Source: DATDFB01 sp035276475 (GTDB lineage: Bacteria > Acidobacteriota > Thermoanaerobaculia > Gp7-AA8). Taken from it: 64,000 nt of DNA. The notes under the pieces were generated by a model. It had not been told where the DNA came from and searched no databases. It worked only from the letters and a program-made list of their open reading frames with translations. The stretch spans positions 23,223 to 87,222 of the forward strand of contig DATELQ010000134.1 of assembly GCA_035276475.1 (NCBI GenBank). The letters are read 5' to 3'. The translations under genes and the position numbers were made by a program. Positions 8,619 to 18,369 of the stretch are shown piece by piece (the stretch's first letter is position 1; each line of letters begins with the position of its first letter).

Positions 8619-10178
8619 ATGGCGAAGTACACCCGGACGAACGTCTACACGAACGGCGGCAGTTTCAAGAACAAGACGCTTTTTTGGTACGCGCTTGGCG
8701 TGAAGGCGCTCAATGAGCTCGCGCTCGACGACAAACTGAGCTGGCGCTTCTACGCCGCGATCCACGGTTTCCGCGAGGACCTGTGGCGCACCTACGGGTA
8801 CCTGCGGGCCGGCGACCGTGTGCCGCCGGCGGCGGTGACGGGTCTCTATTGGGAGCAGTGCCAGCACGGCAGCTGGTACTTCCTGCCGTGGCATCGCGGG
8901 TATCTGCTCGGCATCGAGGCGACGCTGCGCGATGCGATCGTCAGGCATGGCGGCCCGTCGGACTGGGCGATGCCTTACTGGAACTACTTCGTCAAACACG
9001 AGAATCAACTGCCGCCGGCGTTCGCGTCGAAGACGTTGCCTCCGGGCAGCAGCCAAAACTCGTTCCTGCCTGACGGCAGCCACAACCCGCTCTTCATCGA
9101 GCAGCGCTGGGGTCCCGACCGGGCCACGCCCGGCAACGTCTTTGTGCCGCTCGATCAGGTGGACCTCAACGCGCTGGCCAAGCGCGACTTCACCGGTGTC
9201 ACCAGCGGCGGCGATCCCGGCTTCGGCGGCCCGGACACCGGCTTCTCTCGGATGAACAGCCCTCACGGCGCTCTGGAGAGCAATCCCCACGACGTGGTGC
9301 ACAGCTCCGTGGGCGGCCGGAATCCCGCCGACCCGGGACGCCTCGGCGGCCTCATGTCGGCCTCGCTGACCGCCGGGCTCGATCCGATCTTCTGGCTGCA
9401 CCACGCGAACATCGACCGGCTGTGGGAGGTCTGGCTGCGGCGGCCGACCAGCCGCGGCAATCCCACGGAGAGGAAATGGCGCAGCGGCCCGCAGCCGCCC
9501 GAGCGCACATTCATCGTGCCGTTGCCCGGCGGCAAGGAGTGGAAGTTCACGCCGGCCGATGTGGACGACCTGGCACGGCTCGACTATACGTACGATGATT
9601 TCACGACTGCCGGCGCGACCCCGAGGATGCTCGATCAGATGGAGCGGGTGAGCGCGACGTTCGCGCGCAAGGCATCGACGGAGGAGACTGCCATGGCCGC
9701 CTCGAAGAACGTGGAGCTGGTCGGCGCGTCCCACCACGGGTTGCGCATCGTCGGCGCGGCGCCGGTCCACGCGTCGGTGGCGCTCGACGGCGCCGTACGC
9801 CGCAAGGTGGTGCGGAGCATGCGCGCCGAGGGGGCGGCGGCCGAGCCGGAGCGCGTGTTCCTCAACCTCGAGAATGTGCGCGGACTCTCCGATGCGACGA
9901 TCCTTCAGGTCTACGTCAATCTGCCCGAGAACGCCGATCCGTCGAGCCATCCGGAACGCCGGGCCGGAACCATCGGCCTGTTCGGCGTGAGCGAGGCCAC
10001 GACGTCCGAGGAGCACGGCCAGGCGGGATTGACGTACGTTCTCGAGATTACGCACATGGTCAACGCGCTGGATCTCGACACGAACGCGCTCGACGTGCGC
10101 ATCGTGCCGTTCGACGATGTGCCGGAGGAGGCGGAGATCAGCGTCGGCCGGGTGAGCGTTTTCCGCCAGGGGAGCTGA
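8619..10178 (+). CDS. Tyrosinase / polyphenol oxidase, type-3 copper enzyme
   Basis: This is a 519-residue protein starting at an ATG with GAGAGGGG upstream. The CuA ligands are visible as His49 (AAIHGF), His83 (CQHGSWYFLPW) and His92 (LPWHRGYL). The CuB ligands are His224 and His228 (NPHDVVH) and the HH pair at 261-262 in DPIFWLHHANIDRLW. The family oxidises phenols and catechols to quinones with O2. After the copper domain, from about residue 370, a second beta-rich domain (RVFLNLENVRGLSD, then TYVLEITHMVNAL) resembles the C-terminal domain of plant-type polyphenol oxidases, which can shield the active site. No signal peptide is seen. The DUF2182 gene follows after one base. Confidence 0.92.
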   Translation: MAKYTRTNVYTNGGSFKNKTLFWYALGVKALNELALDDKLSWRFYAAIHGFREDLWRTYGYLRAGDRVPPAAVTGLYWEQCQHGSWYFLPWHRGYLLGIEATLRDAIVRHGGPSDWAMPYWNYFVKHENQLPPAFASKTLPPGSSQNSFLPDGSHNPLFIEQRWGPDRATPGNVFVPLDQVDLNALAKRDFTGVTSGGDPGFGGPDTGFSRMNSPHGALESNPHDVVHSSVGGRNPADPGRLGGLMSASLTAGLDPIFWLHHANIDRLWEVWLRRPTSRGNPTERKWRSGPQPPERTFIVPLPGGKEWKFTPADVDDLARLDYTYDDFTTAGATPRMLDQMERVSATFARKASTEETAMAASKNVELVGASHHGLRIVGAAPVHASVALDGAVRRKVVRSMRAEGAAAEPERVFLNLENVRGLSDATILQVYVNLPENADPSSHPERRAGTIGLFGVSEATTSEEHGQAGLTYVLEITHMVNALDLDTNALDVRIVPFDDVPEEAEISVGRVSVFRQGS

Positions 10179-10179
10179 C

Positions 10180-10875
10180 GTGACGGACGCCGCCCGGGCC
10201 CGGATGCGGGTTCGCGTGCCGCTGCTTGCGGTGAGCGCCGCGGCGTGGCTCATGCTGGCCGTGCAGCCGCACGACTCCGCAGTGTGCATGATGCCGTCCA
10301 TGCGATGGACGCCGGCGTCGCTCCTGGCGGCGTCGGCGATCATGTTCGCGGCGATGATGGTCCCGCTCGTCGGCGCGCCGCTCGCGCACGTGCGCGAGCG
10401 GGGCTTTGCGCGGCGGCGCCTGCGCGCTACGGCGTTGTTCGTGGCGGGCTATGGGTTGCCGTGGATCGTGGCCGGTGTCGCGCTGCTGTGGGGCGCGTCG
10501 TGGATCGTTGCAGGGGGCACGGCGGGGGTCGGGACGGCCATTGCCGCCGCCGCGCTGTGGCAATGCTCGCCGATGAAACAGCGATGCCTCAACCGATGTC
10601 ACGCGCACACCGAGCTTGCGGCGTTCGGAACGAAAGCCGATCTCGACGTGCTGCGCTTCGGCTTCACACACGCCTGGTGGTGTATCGGCGCGTGCTCGGG
10701 ACTCATGCTGCTGCCGATGCTGTTCACGCGCGGGCATGTGCCGGCGATGTTCGCGATCACGCTGTGGATTGGCGCCGAGCGGATCGGAAGGCCGCTGCCG
10801 GCCGCGTGGCGCTGGCGCGGCCCGGGAAACGTCTGGCGCATCGCCGTCGGACAGGCGCGCGTCTGGTCGACTTGA
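10180..10875 (+). CDS. DUF2182 integral membrane protein, putative metal handling
   Basis: This is a 231-residue protein starting at a GTG one base after the tyrosinase stop, so it is probably translationally coupled. Several hydrophobic helices are visible (PLLAVSAAAWLMLAV, ASAIMFAAMMVPLV, TALFVAGYGLPWIVAGVALL, SGLMLLPMLF). The DUF2182 hallmark is present between helices as WQCSPMKQRCLNRCHAH, and a second Cys pair lies in WWCIGACSGLM. Proteins of this family have been described as predicted metal-binding membrane proteins. The coupling to a copper oxidase suggests copper delivery or retention, but this is inference. Confidence 0.8.
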   Translation: MTDAARARMRVRVPLLAVSAAAWLMLAVQPHDSAVCMMPSMRWTPASLLAASAIMFAAMMVPLVGAPLAHVRERGFARRRLRATALFVAGYGLPWIVAGVALLWGASWIVAGGTAGVGTAIAAAALWQCSPMKQRCLNRCHAHTELAAFGTKADLDVLRFGFTHAWWCIGACSGLMLLPMLFTRGHVPAMFAITLWIGAERIGRPLPAAWRWRGPGNVWRIAVGQARVWST

Positions 10876-10900
10876 CGCCGGCCGGCGCCCGTAGACCCCC

Positions 10901-10917
10901 CTACCCCAAATCAGTAG
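10901..10917 (+). promoter_or_regulatory. Possible regulator site upstream of the giant secreted protein
   Basis: The 17-base string CTACCCCAAATCAGTAG has inverted CTAC/GTAG ends and lies 61 bases before the start of the large secreted protein gene, within a 103-base spacer. It stands out from the GC-rich surroundings. No promoter hexamers were confidently identified. Confidence 0.25.
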
Positions 10918-10978
10918 TTGCAGGAATTGCGGCAGTGGGCGATCATGCGCGAACGGTCCAACCAAGGGGTCACTTTTT

Positions 10979-13900
10979 ATGCCGGTCTCGCGCCGCTTCC
11001 TGTCCGCTGTCTCCGTTCTTTTCTTATTGATCACCACTGGGAGCGCGCTCGCCTGGCCGTCACCCGGCCGCTTCAAAGCGAAAAAGCCCAAGTCCGCCGC
11101 GCCGTCCATCCCGGTCGGCCCCGTGCGCAAGGGACCATTCCCCGCGGCGCCGTACGCCGGTCCGCCGCCGCTCACGGAAGTGAAGCCGGTGCGCACGCCG
11201 CCGCTGCGCACCATGCCGGCCCTCCCGCCGCCGCGCCGCGGCGACGAGGTCGAGAAATTCGAGCCGCCGCACCCGCAGCGCCCGACCGACACGCCGAAGG
11301 ACGACGGCCGGCGGCAACAGTCGCGCGATCTCCGCGCATCCGCTCCGGTCTCGACGGGCCTCAGCTTCGAAGGCGTCGGCGCCGGCATGCCGGGCTACAG
11401 CGTCAGCGCCGTGCCGCCCGACACCAACGGCCACGTCGGTGCCACGCAGTACGTCCAATGGAACAACCTGAGCTTCGCCATCTGGGACAAGCAGGGGAAC
11501 AAGCTTTACGGGCCGGCCGCGGGCAACACCCTCTTCCAGCCCTTAGGCGGCGTCTGCGCCTCGCACAATGACGGCGACCCCGTCGTCAACTACGACATCA
11601 TGGCCGGGCGCTGGGTGCTCTCGCAGCTCGTCGTCTACGCCAGCCCGAACTTCTCCCACCAGTGCATCGCCGTCTCCATGACCAGCGACGCCACCGGCTC
11701 GTGGTACCTCTACGACTTCGCCACCGGCGCCAGCGACTTCGTCGACTACCCGAAGATGGCCGTCTGGTCCGACGCGTACTACATGTCGGCGCACATCTTC
11801 GGCGGCGGCGGCTCCTACTACGCGGCGGGGCGCATCTACGCCTTCGAGCGCGACAAGATGCTCAATGGCCAGCCGGCGCGGATGCTCAGCGCCGACCTCA
11901 AACAATACGGCGGCCTCCCGCAGTACGGCTTCCTTCCGGCCGACGTCGACAGCGCCCAGGCGCCGCCGCCGGGCGAAGCCGAATTCGTCATTGGTCCGGA
12001 TCCGGCGAGCACGAACATGCTCGACTCCACGCGCGTCGCCGTGACGTGGGGGGGCACGCCGACGATCTCGCTCACGGAGACGCAGATCAACGCCAGCTGG
12101 GGCATCCCGCCGTGCGTCGGCGGCTCCGGGACCCGGGCCTGCGTGCCGCAGCCGCCGCCGGCGTCGAGCGGAGCGTACCTCGACAACCTCGATCAGGCCT
12201 TCATGTACCGCCTCGCGTACCGCAACTTCGGCGGCACGCCGACGCAGGAGTCGCTCGTCGCCAACATCACCGTTCCAGGGAGCGCCAGCTCGCCGTCGCA
12301 CGGCGCGGTGCGCTGGTTCGAGTTCCGCAACGACGGCAGCTCCACGGCCACGCCGACCGTCTATCAGGCTTCGACGTTCGATCCCGACAGCGACTACCGC
12401 TGGATGGGCTCGATCGCCATGGACAAGGACCACAACATCGCCCTCGGCTACACCAAGTCGAGCCTGACGGTGAATCCCTCGATCTGGGTCAACGGCCGTC
12501 TCGGCACCGATCCCCTCAACACCCTCGGCACGGAGACCGAGGTCAAGGCCGGCGGCGGCGTGCAGACCGCCTACAACCGCTGGGGCGACTACAGCTCCAT
12601 GACCCTCGACCCGATCGACCAGTGCACCTTCTGGTTCACGAGCGAGTACCTCCTCAACAACGGCACGTACAACTGGGCCACGCGCATCGCCTCGTTCAAG
12701 TTCCCGTCGTGCACGCCGGAGTCGTGGGGGAACGTCAGCGGCACCGTCACCGGCTGCGCGAGCGGAGCGCCGGTTCCGGGCGTGGCCGTCACGCTCACCG
12801 GCGGCTACAGCGCCGTGACCGACGCCGCCGGCCACTACACCGTGGCCGTGCCGGCCGGCACGTACAGCGCGAGCGCGGCGGCGACGGATAAGAACTGCAC
12901 CTCCAGCTCGCCGGCGACGGTGAGCGTGGTCGTCCCGGCGGACGGCAGCGTCTCGCAGGACTTCTGCATGAACGGCACGGCGAAGCTCGAATTCTCGGCC
13001 GACGCCGTCGACGACGCGCCGCACGGCAACGGCAATGGCATCGTCAACCGCAACGAGTGCGTGAACCTGAGCGTCACGCTGGCGAACAACGGCTGCGCCA
13101 TGGAGTCGGCCATCAACGGCACGCTGACGACGTCGACGGCGGGCGTGACGGTCACGCAGGGGAGCTCGTTCTATCCGAACGTCGCGGCCGGCGCCACCGC
13201 GGCAAACACGATTCCCTTCACGTTCCAGACATCGTCGAGCTTCGTCTGCGGCACCGACATCAGCTTTACGCTGAATGTCACGGCGGCGGGCGGCAACAAG
13301 AGCGTCACCTTCACCGTGCCGACGTGCGGCGGCGGCGCGGGCCTGGCCATCCCGCCGAGCTCCATCACCGCCACCGACCCGACGCAGGCCGACCGCCTCA
13401 CCCGCGACGGCGTCTCCAGCACCTGCAGCGGCAAGACCTGCTACGGCCCGCTCTACTACGGGCCGCAGCGCTACAAGACGTTCAAGTTCACGAACTCCAG
13501 CAACTCGGCCCGCTGCGTGACGGTGAACATCCACGCCACCTGCGGCTCGGACATCGAGAGCGTCGCGTATCAGGAGAGCGTCTACGATCCGCCGCAGAGC
13601 ACGGGCGACGCGCGCGTCTGCAACAACTACCTCGGCGACAGCGGCATCGGCGGCCTCGGCACCGCCATCACCGACACCTCCTACTCCTTCACCGTCGCGG
13701 CGCAGAAGGACTTCATCCTCGTCTTCAACACCGCCGATCCGAACACCACCTGCACGTCGTTCTCCGGCAGCGTCACGGGCCTCATCGACGACACGCCCGG
13801 CCCGGGCGCCTGCCCGACCTGCGTTCCGCCGGCGACGCCGACGATCACGCCTGCGGGGCCGACGACGTTCTGCGCCGGGGGCAGCGTCACGCTGAATTCG

Positions 13901-16900
13901 AGCGCGGCCAGCGGCAACCAGTGGTACTTGAACGGCGGGATCATCGCCGGCGCGACCGGCGCCTCGGTCGTCGCCAACGCCACCGGCAGCTACACCGTCA
14001 CGACGACGACGAACGGCTGCATCAGCGCGCCATCGACGGCCACTGCCGTCACGGTGAATGCGATTCCGGCGGCGCCGGTGCCGTCGAACAGCGGTCCGTT
14101 CTGCGCCGGCTCGACGATCGCGCTGTCGGCCCCGACCATCGCGAATGCGACGTACGCCTGGACCGGCCCGAACGGCTTCACCTCGGCGCTTCAGAATCCG
14201 ACGCGCGCAAACGCCACGGCGGCCGACGCCGGCACGTACTCGCTCACCGTCACGGTCAACGGCTGCACCTCGCCGGCTGGGACGACGAGCGTGGTCGTGA
14301 ATCCGATTCCCTCCACGCCGTCGCCGTCGAACGGCGGCCCGTACTGCGCCGGCGGGACGATCTCGCTCTCCACGCCGACGGTGAGCGGCGCGGCGTACCA
14401 CTGGACCGGCCCGAACGGCTTCACCTCGGCGCTCCAGAACCCGACGCGCGCGAACGCCACGCTCGCCGACGCCGGCACGTACTTTGTGACCGTGACCGTG
14501 AACGGCTGCCCCTCGGCCGGCGGCACGACGTCCGTCGTCGTGAGCTCCGTGCCGGCGACGCCCTTGGCGTCGAACGGCGGCCCGTACTGCGCGGGCGCGA
14601 CCATCGCGCTGTCGACGCCGACCGTCGCGAACGCCACGTACGCGTGGACCGGCCCGAACGGCTTCACCTCAGCGCTCCAGAACCCGACGCGCGCCAGCGC
14701 CACGGCGGCCGACGCCGGCACGTACTCCGTAACCGTCACGGTGAACGGCTGCGCCTCGGCGGCCGGCTCGACGAGCGTCGCGGTCAATACGTCGATCCCG
14801 GCGACGCCAACGGCGAGCAACAGCGGTCCGTTCTGCGAAGGCGCGACGATCTCGCTGTCGACGCCGACCGTCGCCAGCGCCACGTACGCGTGGACGGGCC
14901 CGAACGGATTCACCTCGGCGCTCCAGAATCCGACGCGTGCGAACGCCACGGCGGCCGACGGCGGCACGTACTCCGTCACCGTCACGGTCGGCGGCTGCAC
15001 GTCTGCGGCCGGCACGACGTCCGTGAGCGTCACGCCGAAGCCGGCCACGCCGGCGGCGTCGAACGGCGGCCCGTACTGCGAAGGCTCGACCATCGCCCTC
15101 TCCACGCCGCTCGTCGCCACGGCGACGTACGCGTGGACGGGCCCGAACGGCTTCACCTCGACGCAGCAGAATCCGACGCGCGCGAACGCCACGGCCGCGG
15201 ACTTTGGCGTTTACTCCGTCACCGTCACGGTGAACGGCTGCACCTCCGCCGCCGGCACGACGACGGTTCTCGACGGCAACGCCGCGGCCACGGCAACGAA
15301 CGATGGCCCCTACTGCGCCGGCGGCACGATCACGCTCTCGACGCCGACGGTGGCCGGTGCGACGTACGCGTGGACGGGCCCTAACAACTACACCTCCGCG
15401 CAGCAGAACCCGACCATCGCGAGCGCCACGCCCGCCGACGCCGGCACATACTCCGTGATCGTCACGGCGCCCGGCTGCACGTCGCTCGCGGGAAGCACGA
15501 ACGTCGTCGTCAACAGCGCCGCCACGACGCCGGCGCCGACGAACGGCGGCCCGTACTGCACCGGCGGCACGATCGCGCTGTCGACGGCGACGGTCGCGGG
15601 CGCGACGTACGCGTGGACGGGGCCGAACGGCTTCACCTCGGCGCTGCAGAACCCGACGATCCCGAACGCTACGCTCGCCGCCGCCGGCATCTACTCCGTC
15701 ACGATCTTCAACGGCTGCACTTCGCCCACGGGCACGACGACCGTCGCGGTGAGCGCGCCGCCCACGACGCCGGTGCCGACGAACGGCGGCCCGTACTGCC
15801 TCGGCGGCACGATCGCGCTGTCGACGCCGACCGTCGCGAGCGCGACGTACGCGTGGACGGGCCCGAACGGCTTCACCTCGACGCTGCAGAACCCGACGCG
15901 CGCGAACGCCACCGCCGCCGACGCCGGCACGTACTCCGTCACCGTCACGGTCGACGGCTGCACGTCCGCGGCCGGCACGACGAGCGTCGTCCTCACCAAC
16001 GGCGCCGCGCCGCTCCCGGCCAACGGCGGCCCGTACTGCACCGGTTCGACCATCGCCCTGGCCACTCCGATCGTCCCCGGAGCCACGTACGCGTGGACGG
16101 GCCCGAACGGCTTCACCTCCACCCTGCCGAATCCGACGCGCGCGGGCGCCACCGTCGCCGACGCCGGCGTCTACTCCGTCACCGTCACGGCGAACGGCTG
16201 CACCTCGCCGGCCGGCACGACGACCGTCGTCGTCAACGCCATCCCCGCCGCGCCGACGGCGTCGAACGGCGGCCCGTACTGCACGGGCGGCACGATCGCG
16301 CTGTCGACGGCGACCGTTGCCGGCGCCACGTACGCGTGGACGGGGCCGAACGGCTTCACCTCGGCGCTGCAGAATCCGACGATCGCCTCCGCCACGACGG
16401 CGAACGGCGGTGCGTACTCGCTGACCGTCACGGTCAACGGCTGCACGTCGCCGGCGGGCACGACGAACGTCGTCGTCAACGCCGTCCCGGCCACGCCGAC
16501 GGCGACGAACAGCGGCCCGTACTGCACCGGCTCGACGATCTCGCTCTCCACCCCCGCCGTGACCGGCGCGACGTACGCGTGGACCGGCCCGAACGGCTAC
16601 ACGGCCTCGGTTCGCAACGCCACGCGCTCGAACGTCACGACTGCCGACGCCGGCGCCTACTCCGTCACCGTCACGGTGAACGGCTGCCCCTCCGCCGCCG
16701 GCACGACGACCGTCGTCGTGAACCAGAAGCCGGCCGCGCCCGTGGCGTCGAACACCGGCCCGTATTGCTCCGGCGACACGGTGCAGCTCAATGCCACGAC
16801 CGTGGCTGGCGCGACGTACGCGTGGACCGGGCCGAACGGCTTCACCTCGGCGCTCCAGAATCCGACGATCACGAGCGCCACGTCCGCGGCTACGGGCACG

Positions 16901-18301
16901 TACTCCGTGACCGCGAGCGCGAACGGCTGCACCTCCACCGCCGCCACGACGGCCGTCAGCGTCACGGCCAAGCCGGTGCCGCAGATCTACCCCGGCGGCT
17001 CGACGACGTCCTGCAGCGGCGGCTACGTTTATCTCTACTGCAACTACTCCACGGGCGTGCAGTGGCGCCTCAACGGCACACCGATCGCCAACGCGACCAA
17101 CAGCTTCTACTACGCCTCCGTCGCCGGCAGCTACGACGTCGTCGTGACGCAGAACAGCTGCGGCAGCGTGCCGTCGAACGCGATCGTCGTGACGATCACG
17201 CCGCCGCCGAGCGCCGCGATCACGACGCCGGCGACGCTCACCGCCGGCGCCGCCGGCACGGCCAGCATCGCCGATGCGGGGCCCAGCGCGTACTACTCCT
17301 GGTCGATCAGCAACGGCTTCATCGACTCCGGCTACGGCACGCGGACGATCAGCTACACGGTCGGCAGCGTCGGGGCGGTGAGCCTCAGCGCGTATGTCAG
17401 CGTCCCGGGCTGCAGCGATCAGAGGTCGGTGACGGTCAAGATCGCGCCGGACATCAGCACGGTCTCGCCGGCCAACGGAGTCATCGCCGGCGGCACGCCG
17501 CTGACGATCACCGGCAGCGGGTTCCAGGTCGGCGCCGCCGTCAGCGTCGGCGGCGCGGCCGCGACGAACGTGCAGCGCGTCAGCTCCACGACGCTCACGG
17601 CGATCACGCCGGTGCATACGCCGGGTGCGGTCAACGTCGTGGTCACGAATCCCGACGCGGTGACGGCGACGAAGACGAACGCCTTCACCTATCTCGGCAA
17701 GCTCTTCGACCCGAACAACGACAGCGTCATCGACTCCGCCGATATCTTCTATCTCGTGAACTATCTCTTCACCGGCGGTCCGGCTCCGGCCGGAGGGGGA
17801 GGCGCGGCCTCGGGTGACGCCAACGGCGACGGCGTCTGCGACGCGGCCGACATCTTCTATCTCGTCAATTACATCTTCACCGGCGGCCCCGCGCCGATGT
17901 CCGTTGGCCCTGCGCCGATGTCCGCGCACCCCGCGCCGAACGGCTCGATCACCCTCGGCGCGCCGATCGTCCGCGAGGGCCGCACGTTCATCCCCGTGAT
18001 CGTCAGCGGCGCGCCGCACGCGCTCTCGCTGCGCGTGCGCGGCGCGAACGTCGTCGGCATCCGCCGCACGGTCGGCGTCACACCGCTCTTCGAGACCGCG
18101 CCGAAGGTGAGCGACGGCGCCGCCTATCTCGTCTCGTTCGGCGAGAAGTCGGTGAGCGGCGTGGTGGCCGAGATCGAGGTCACGGGAGCGCCGGAGAGCA
18201 TCGAGCTCGACCCGGCGCTGACGATGCTCACGGACCAGAGCGGCATGCAGAAAGCGACCGCGGCCAACGGTCATCTGCGCCTGGGAGGGAAGTCTCAGTA
18301 A
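10979..18301 (+). CDS. Giant secreted multidomain protein with Ig-like repeats and dockerin-like module
   Basis: This is a 2440-residue protein. AAGGGG lies 9 bases before the ATG, and the signal peptide ends at TGSALA. Residues 90-580 form a beta-rich region typical of secreted bacterial proteins. About 584-668 is a carboxypeptidase-regulatory-like domain (GNVSGTVTGCASGAPVPGVA). An Ig-like domain with QWYLNGG follows near 946-1028. Twelve near-identical modules of about 81 residues (GPYC, YAWTGPNGFTSALQNPT, TYSVTVTVNGC) fill about 1029-1998. A second QWRLNG-type module, a PKD-like domain and an IPT/TIG domain (ISTVSPANGVIAGGTPLTI) come next. Near 2240-2304 are two dockerin-like calcium loops (DPNNDSVIDSAD and DANGDGVCDAAD, each with IFYLVNY). 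A cohesin-like beta domain ends the chain. It is probably a cell-surface adhesin or scaffold. No catalytic domain is identified. Confidence 0.88.
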   Translation: MPVSRRFLSAVSVLFLLITTGSALAWPSPGRFKAKKPKSAAPSIPVGPVRKGPFPAAPYAGPPPLTEVKPVRTPPLRTMPALPPPRRGDEVEKFEPPHPQRPTDTPKDDGRRQQSRDLRASAPVSTGLSFEGVGAGMPGYSVSAVPPDTNGHVGATQYVQWNNLSFAIWDKQGNKLYGPAAGNTLFQPLGGVCASHNDGDPVVNYDIMAGRWVLSQLVVYASPNFSHQCIAVSMTSDATGSWYLYDFATGASDFVDYPKMAVWSDAYYMSAHIFGGGGSYYAAGRIYAFERDKMLNGQPARMLSADLKQYGGLPQYGFLPADVDSAQAPPPGEAEFVIGPDPASTNMLDSTRVAVTWGGTPTISLTETQINASWGIPPCVGGSGTRACVPQPPPASSGAYLDNLDQAFMYRLAYRNFGGTPTQESLVANITVPGSASSPSHGAVRWFEFRNDGSSTATPTVYQASTFDPDSDYRWMGSIAMDKDHNIALGYTKSSLTVNPSIWVNGRLGTDPLNTLGTETEVKAGGGVQTAYNRWGDYSSMTLDPIDQCTFWFTSEYLLNNGTYNWATRIASFKFPSCTPESWGNVSGTVTGCASGAPVPGVAVTLTGGYSAVTDAAGHYTVAVPAGTYSASAAATDKNCTSSSPATVSVVVPADGSVSQDFCMNGTAKLEFSADAVDDAPHGNGNGIVNRNECVNLSVTLANNGCAMESAINGTLTTSTAGVTVTQGSSFYPNVAAGATAANTIPFTFQTSSSFVCGTDISFTLNVTAAGGNKSVTFTVPTCGGGAGLAIPPSSITATDPTQADRLTRDGVSSTCSGKTCYGPLYYGPQRYKTFKFTNSSNSARCVTVNIHATCGSDIESVAYQESVYDPPQSTGDARVCNNYLGDSGIGGLGTAITDTSYSFTVAAQKDFILVFNTADPNTTCTSFSGSVTGLIDDTPGPGACPTCVPPATPTITPAGPTTFCAGGSVTLNSSAASGNQWYLNGGIIAGATGASVVANATGSYTVTTTTNGCISAPSTATAVTVNAIPAAPVPSNSGPFCAGSTIALSAPTIANATYAWTGPNGFTSALQNPTRANATAADAGTYSLTVTVNGCTSPAGTTSVVVNPIPSTPSPSNGGPYCAGGTISLSTPTVSGAAYHWTGPNGFTSALQNPTRANATLADAGTYFVTVTVNGCPSAGGTTSVVVSSVPATPLASNGGPYCAGATIALSTPTVANATYAWTGPNGFTSALQNPTRASATAADAGTYSVTVTVNGCASAAGSTSVAVNTSIPATPTASNSGPFCEGATISLSTPTVASATYAWTGPNGFTSALQNPTRANATAADGGTYSVTVTVGGCTSAAGTTSVSVTPKPATPAASNGGPYCEGSTIALSTPLVATATYAWTGPNGFTSTQQNPTRANATAADFGVYSVTVTVNGCTSAAGTTTVLDGNAAATATNDGPYCAGGTITLSTPTVAGATYAWTGPNNYTSAQQNPTIASATPADAGTYSVIVTAPGCTSLAGSTNVVVNSAATTPAPTNGGPYCTGGTIALSTATVAGATYAWTGPNGFTSALQNPTIPNATLAAAGIYSVTIFNGCTSPTGTTTVAVSAPPTTPVPTNGGPYCLGGTIALSTPTVASATYAWTGPNGFTSTLQNPTRANATAADAGTYSVTVTVDGCTSAAGTTSVVLTNGAAPLPANGGPYCTGSTIALATPIVPGATYAWTGPNGFTSTLPNPTRAGATVADAGVYSVTVTANGCTSPAGTTTVVVNAIPAAPTASNGGPYCTGGTIALSTATVAGATYAWTGPNGFTSALQNPTIASATTANGGAYSLTVTVNGCTSPAGTTNVVVNAVPATPTATNSGPYCTGSTISLSTPAVTGATYAWTGPNGYTASVRNATRSNVTTADAGAYSVTVTVNGCPSAAGTTTVVVNQKPAAPVASNTGPYCSGDTVQLNATTVAGATYAWTGPNGFTSALQNPTITSATSAATGTYSVTASANGCTSTAATTAVSVTAKPVPQIYPGGSTTSCSGGYVYLYCNYSTGVQWRLNGTPIANATNSFYYASVAGSYDVVVTQNSCGSVPSNAIVVTITPPPSAAITTPATLTAGAAGTASIADAGPSAYYSWSISNGFIDSGYGTRTISYTVGSVGAVSLSAYVSVPGCSDQRSVTVKIAPDISTVSPANGVIAGGTPLTITGSGFQVGAAVSVGGAAATNVQRVSSTTLTAITPVHTPGAVNVVVTNPDAVTATKTNAFTYLGKLFDPNNDSVIDSADIFYLVNYLFTGGPAPAGGGGAASGDANGDGVCDAADIFYLVNYIFTGGPAPMSVGPAPMSAHPAPNGSITLGAPIVREGRTFIPVIVSGAPHALSLRVRGANVVGIRRTVGVTPLFETAPKVSDGAAYLVSFGEKSVSGVVAEIEVTGAPESIELDPALTMLTDQSGMQKATAANGHLRLGGKSQ
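14062..16972 (+). repeat. Twelve tandem Ig-like coding repeats of about 243 bp
   Basis: Each unit encodes about 81 residues with one conserved Cys near the start (GGPYC) and one near the end (VNGC), framing YAWTGPNGFT. DNA identity between units is high, with long shared strings, so assembly collapse or copy-number change is possible. Module lengths vary by only one to three codons. Confidence 0.9.
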
Positions 18302-18369
18302 ACTTCTGGATAACAACGGCTTAGCTTCGGCACAAGCCTCGCAATCATCGAGTCCTTGGAGGAACCACA

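Noticed and set aside
8442..10343. A 633-codon minus-strand frame opposite the tyrosinase gene
   Set aside because: Arg/His-rich without motifs, and the plus strand encodes an enzyme with all copper ligands.
14062..16972. CRISPR-like regular repetition
   Set aside because: The period is about 243 bp, the repeats are in frame and translate to Ig-like modules.
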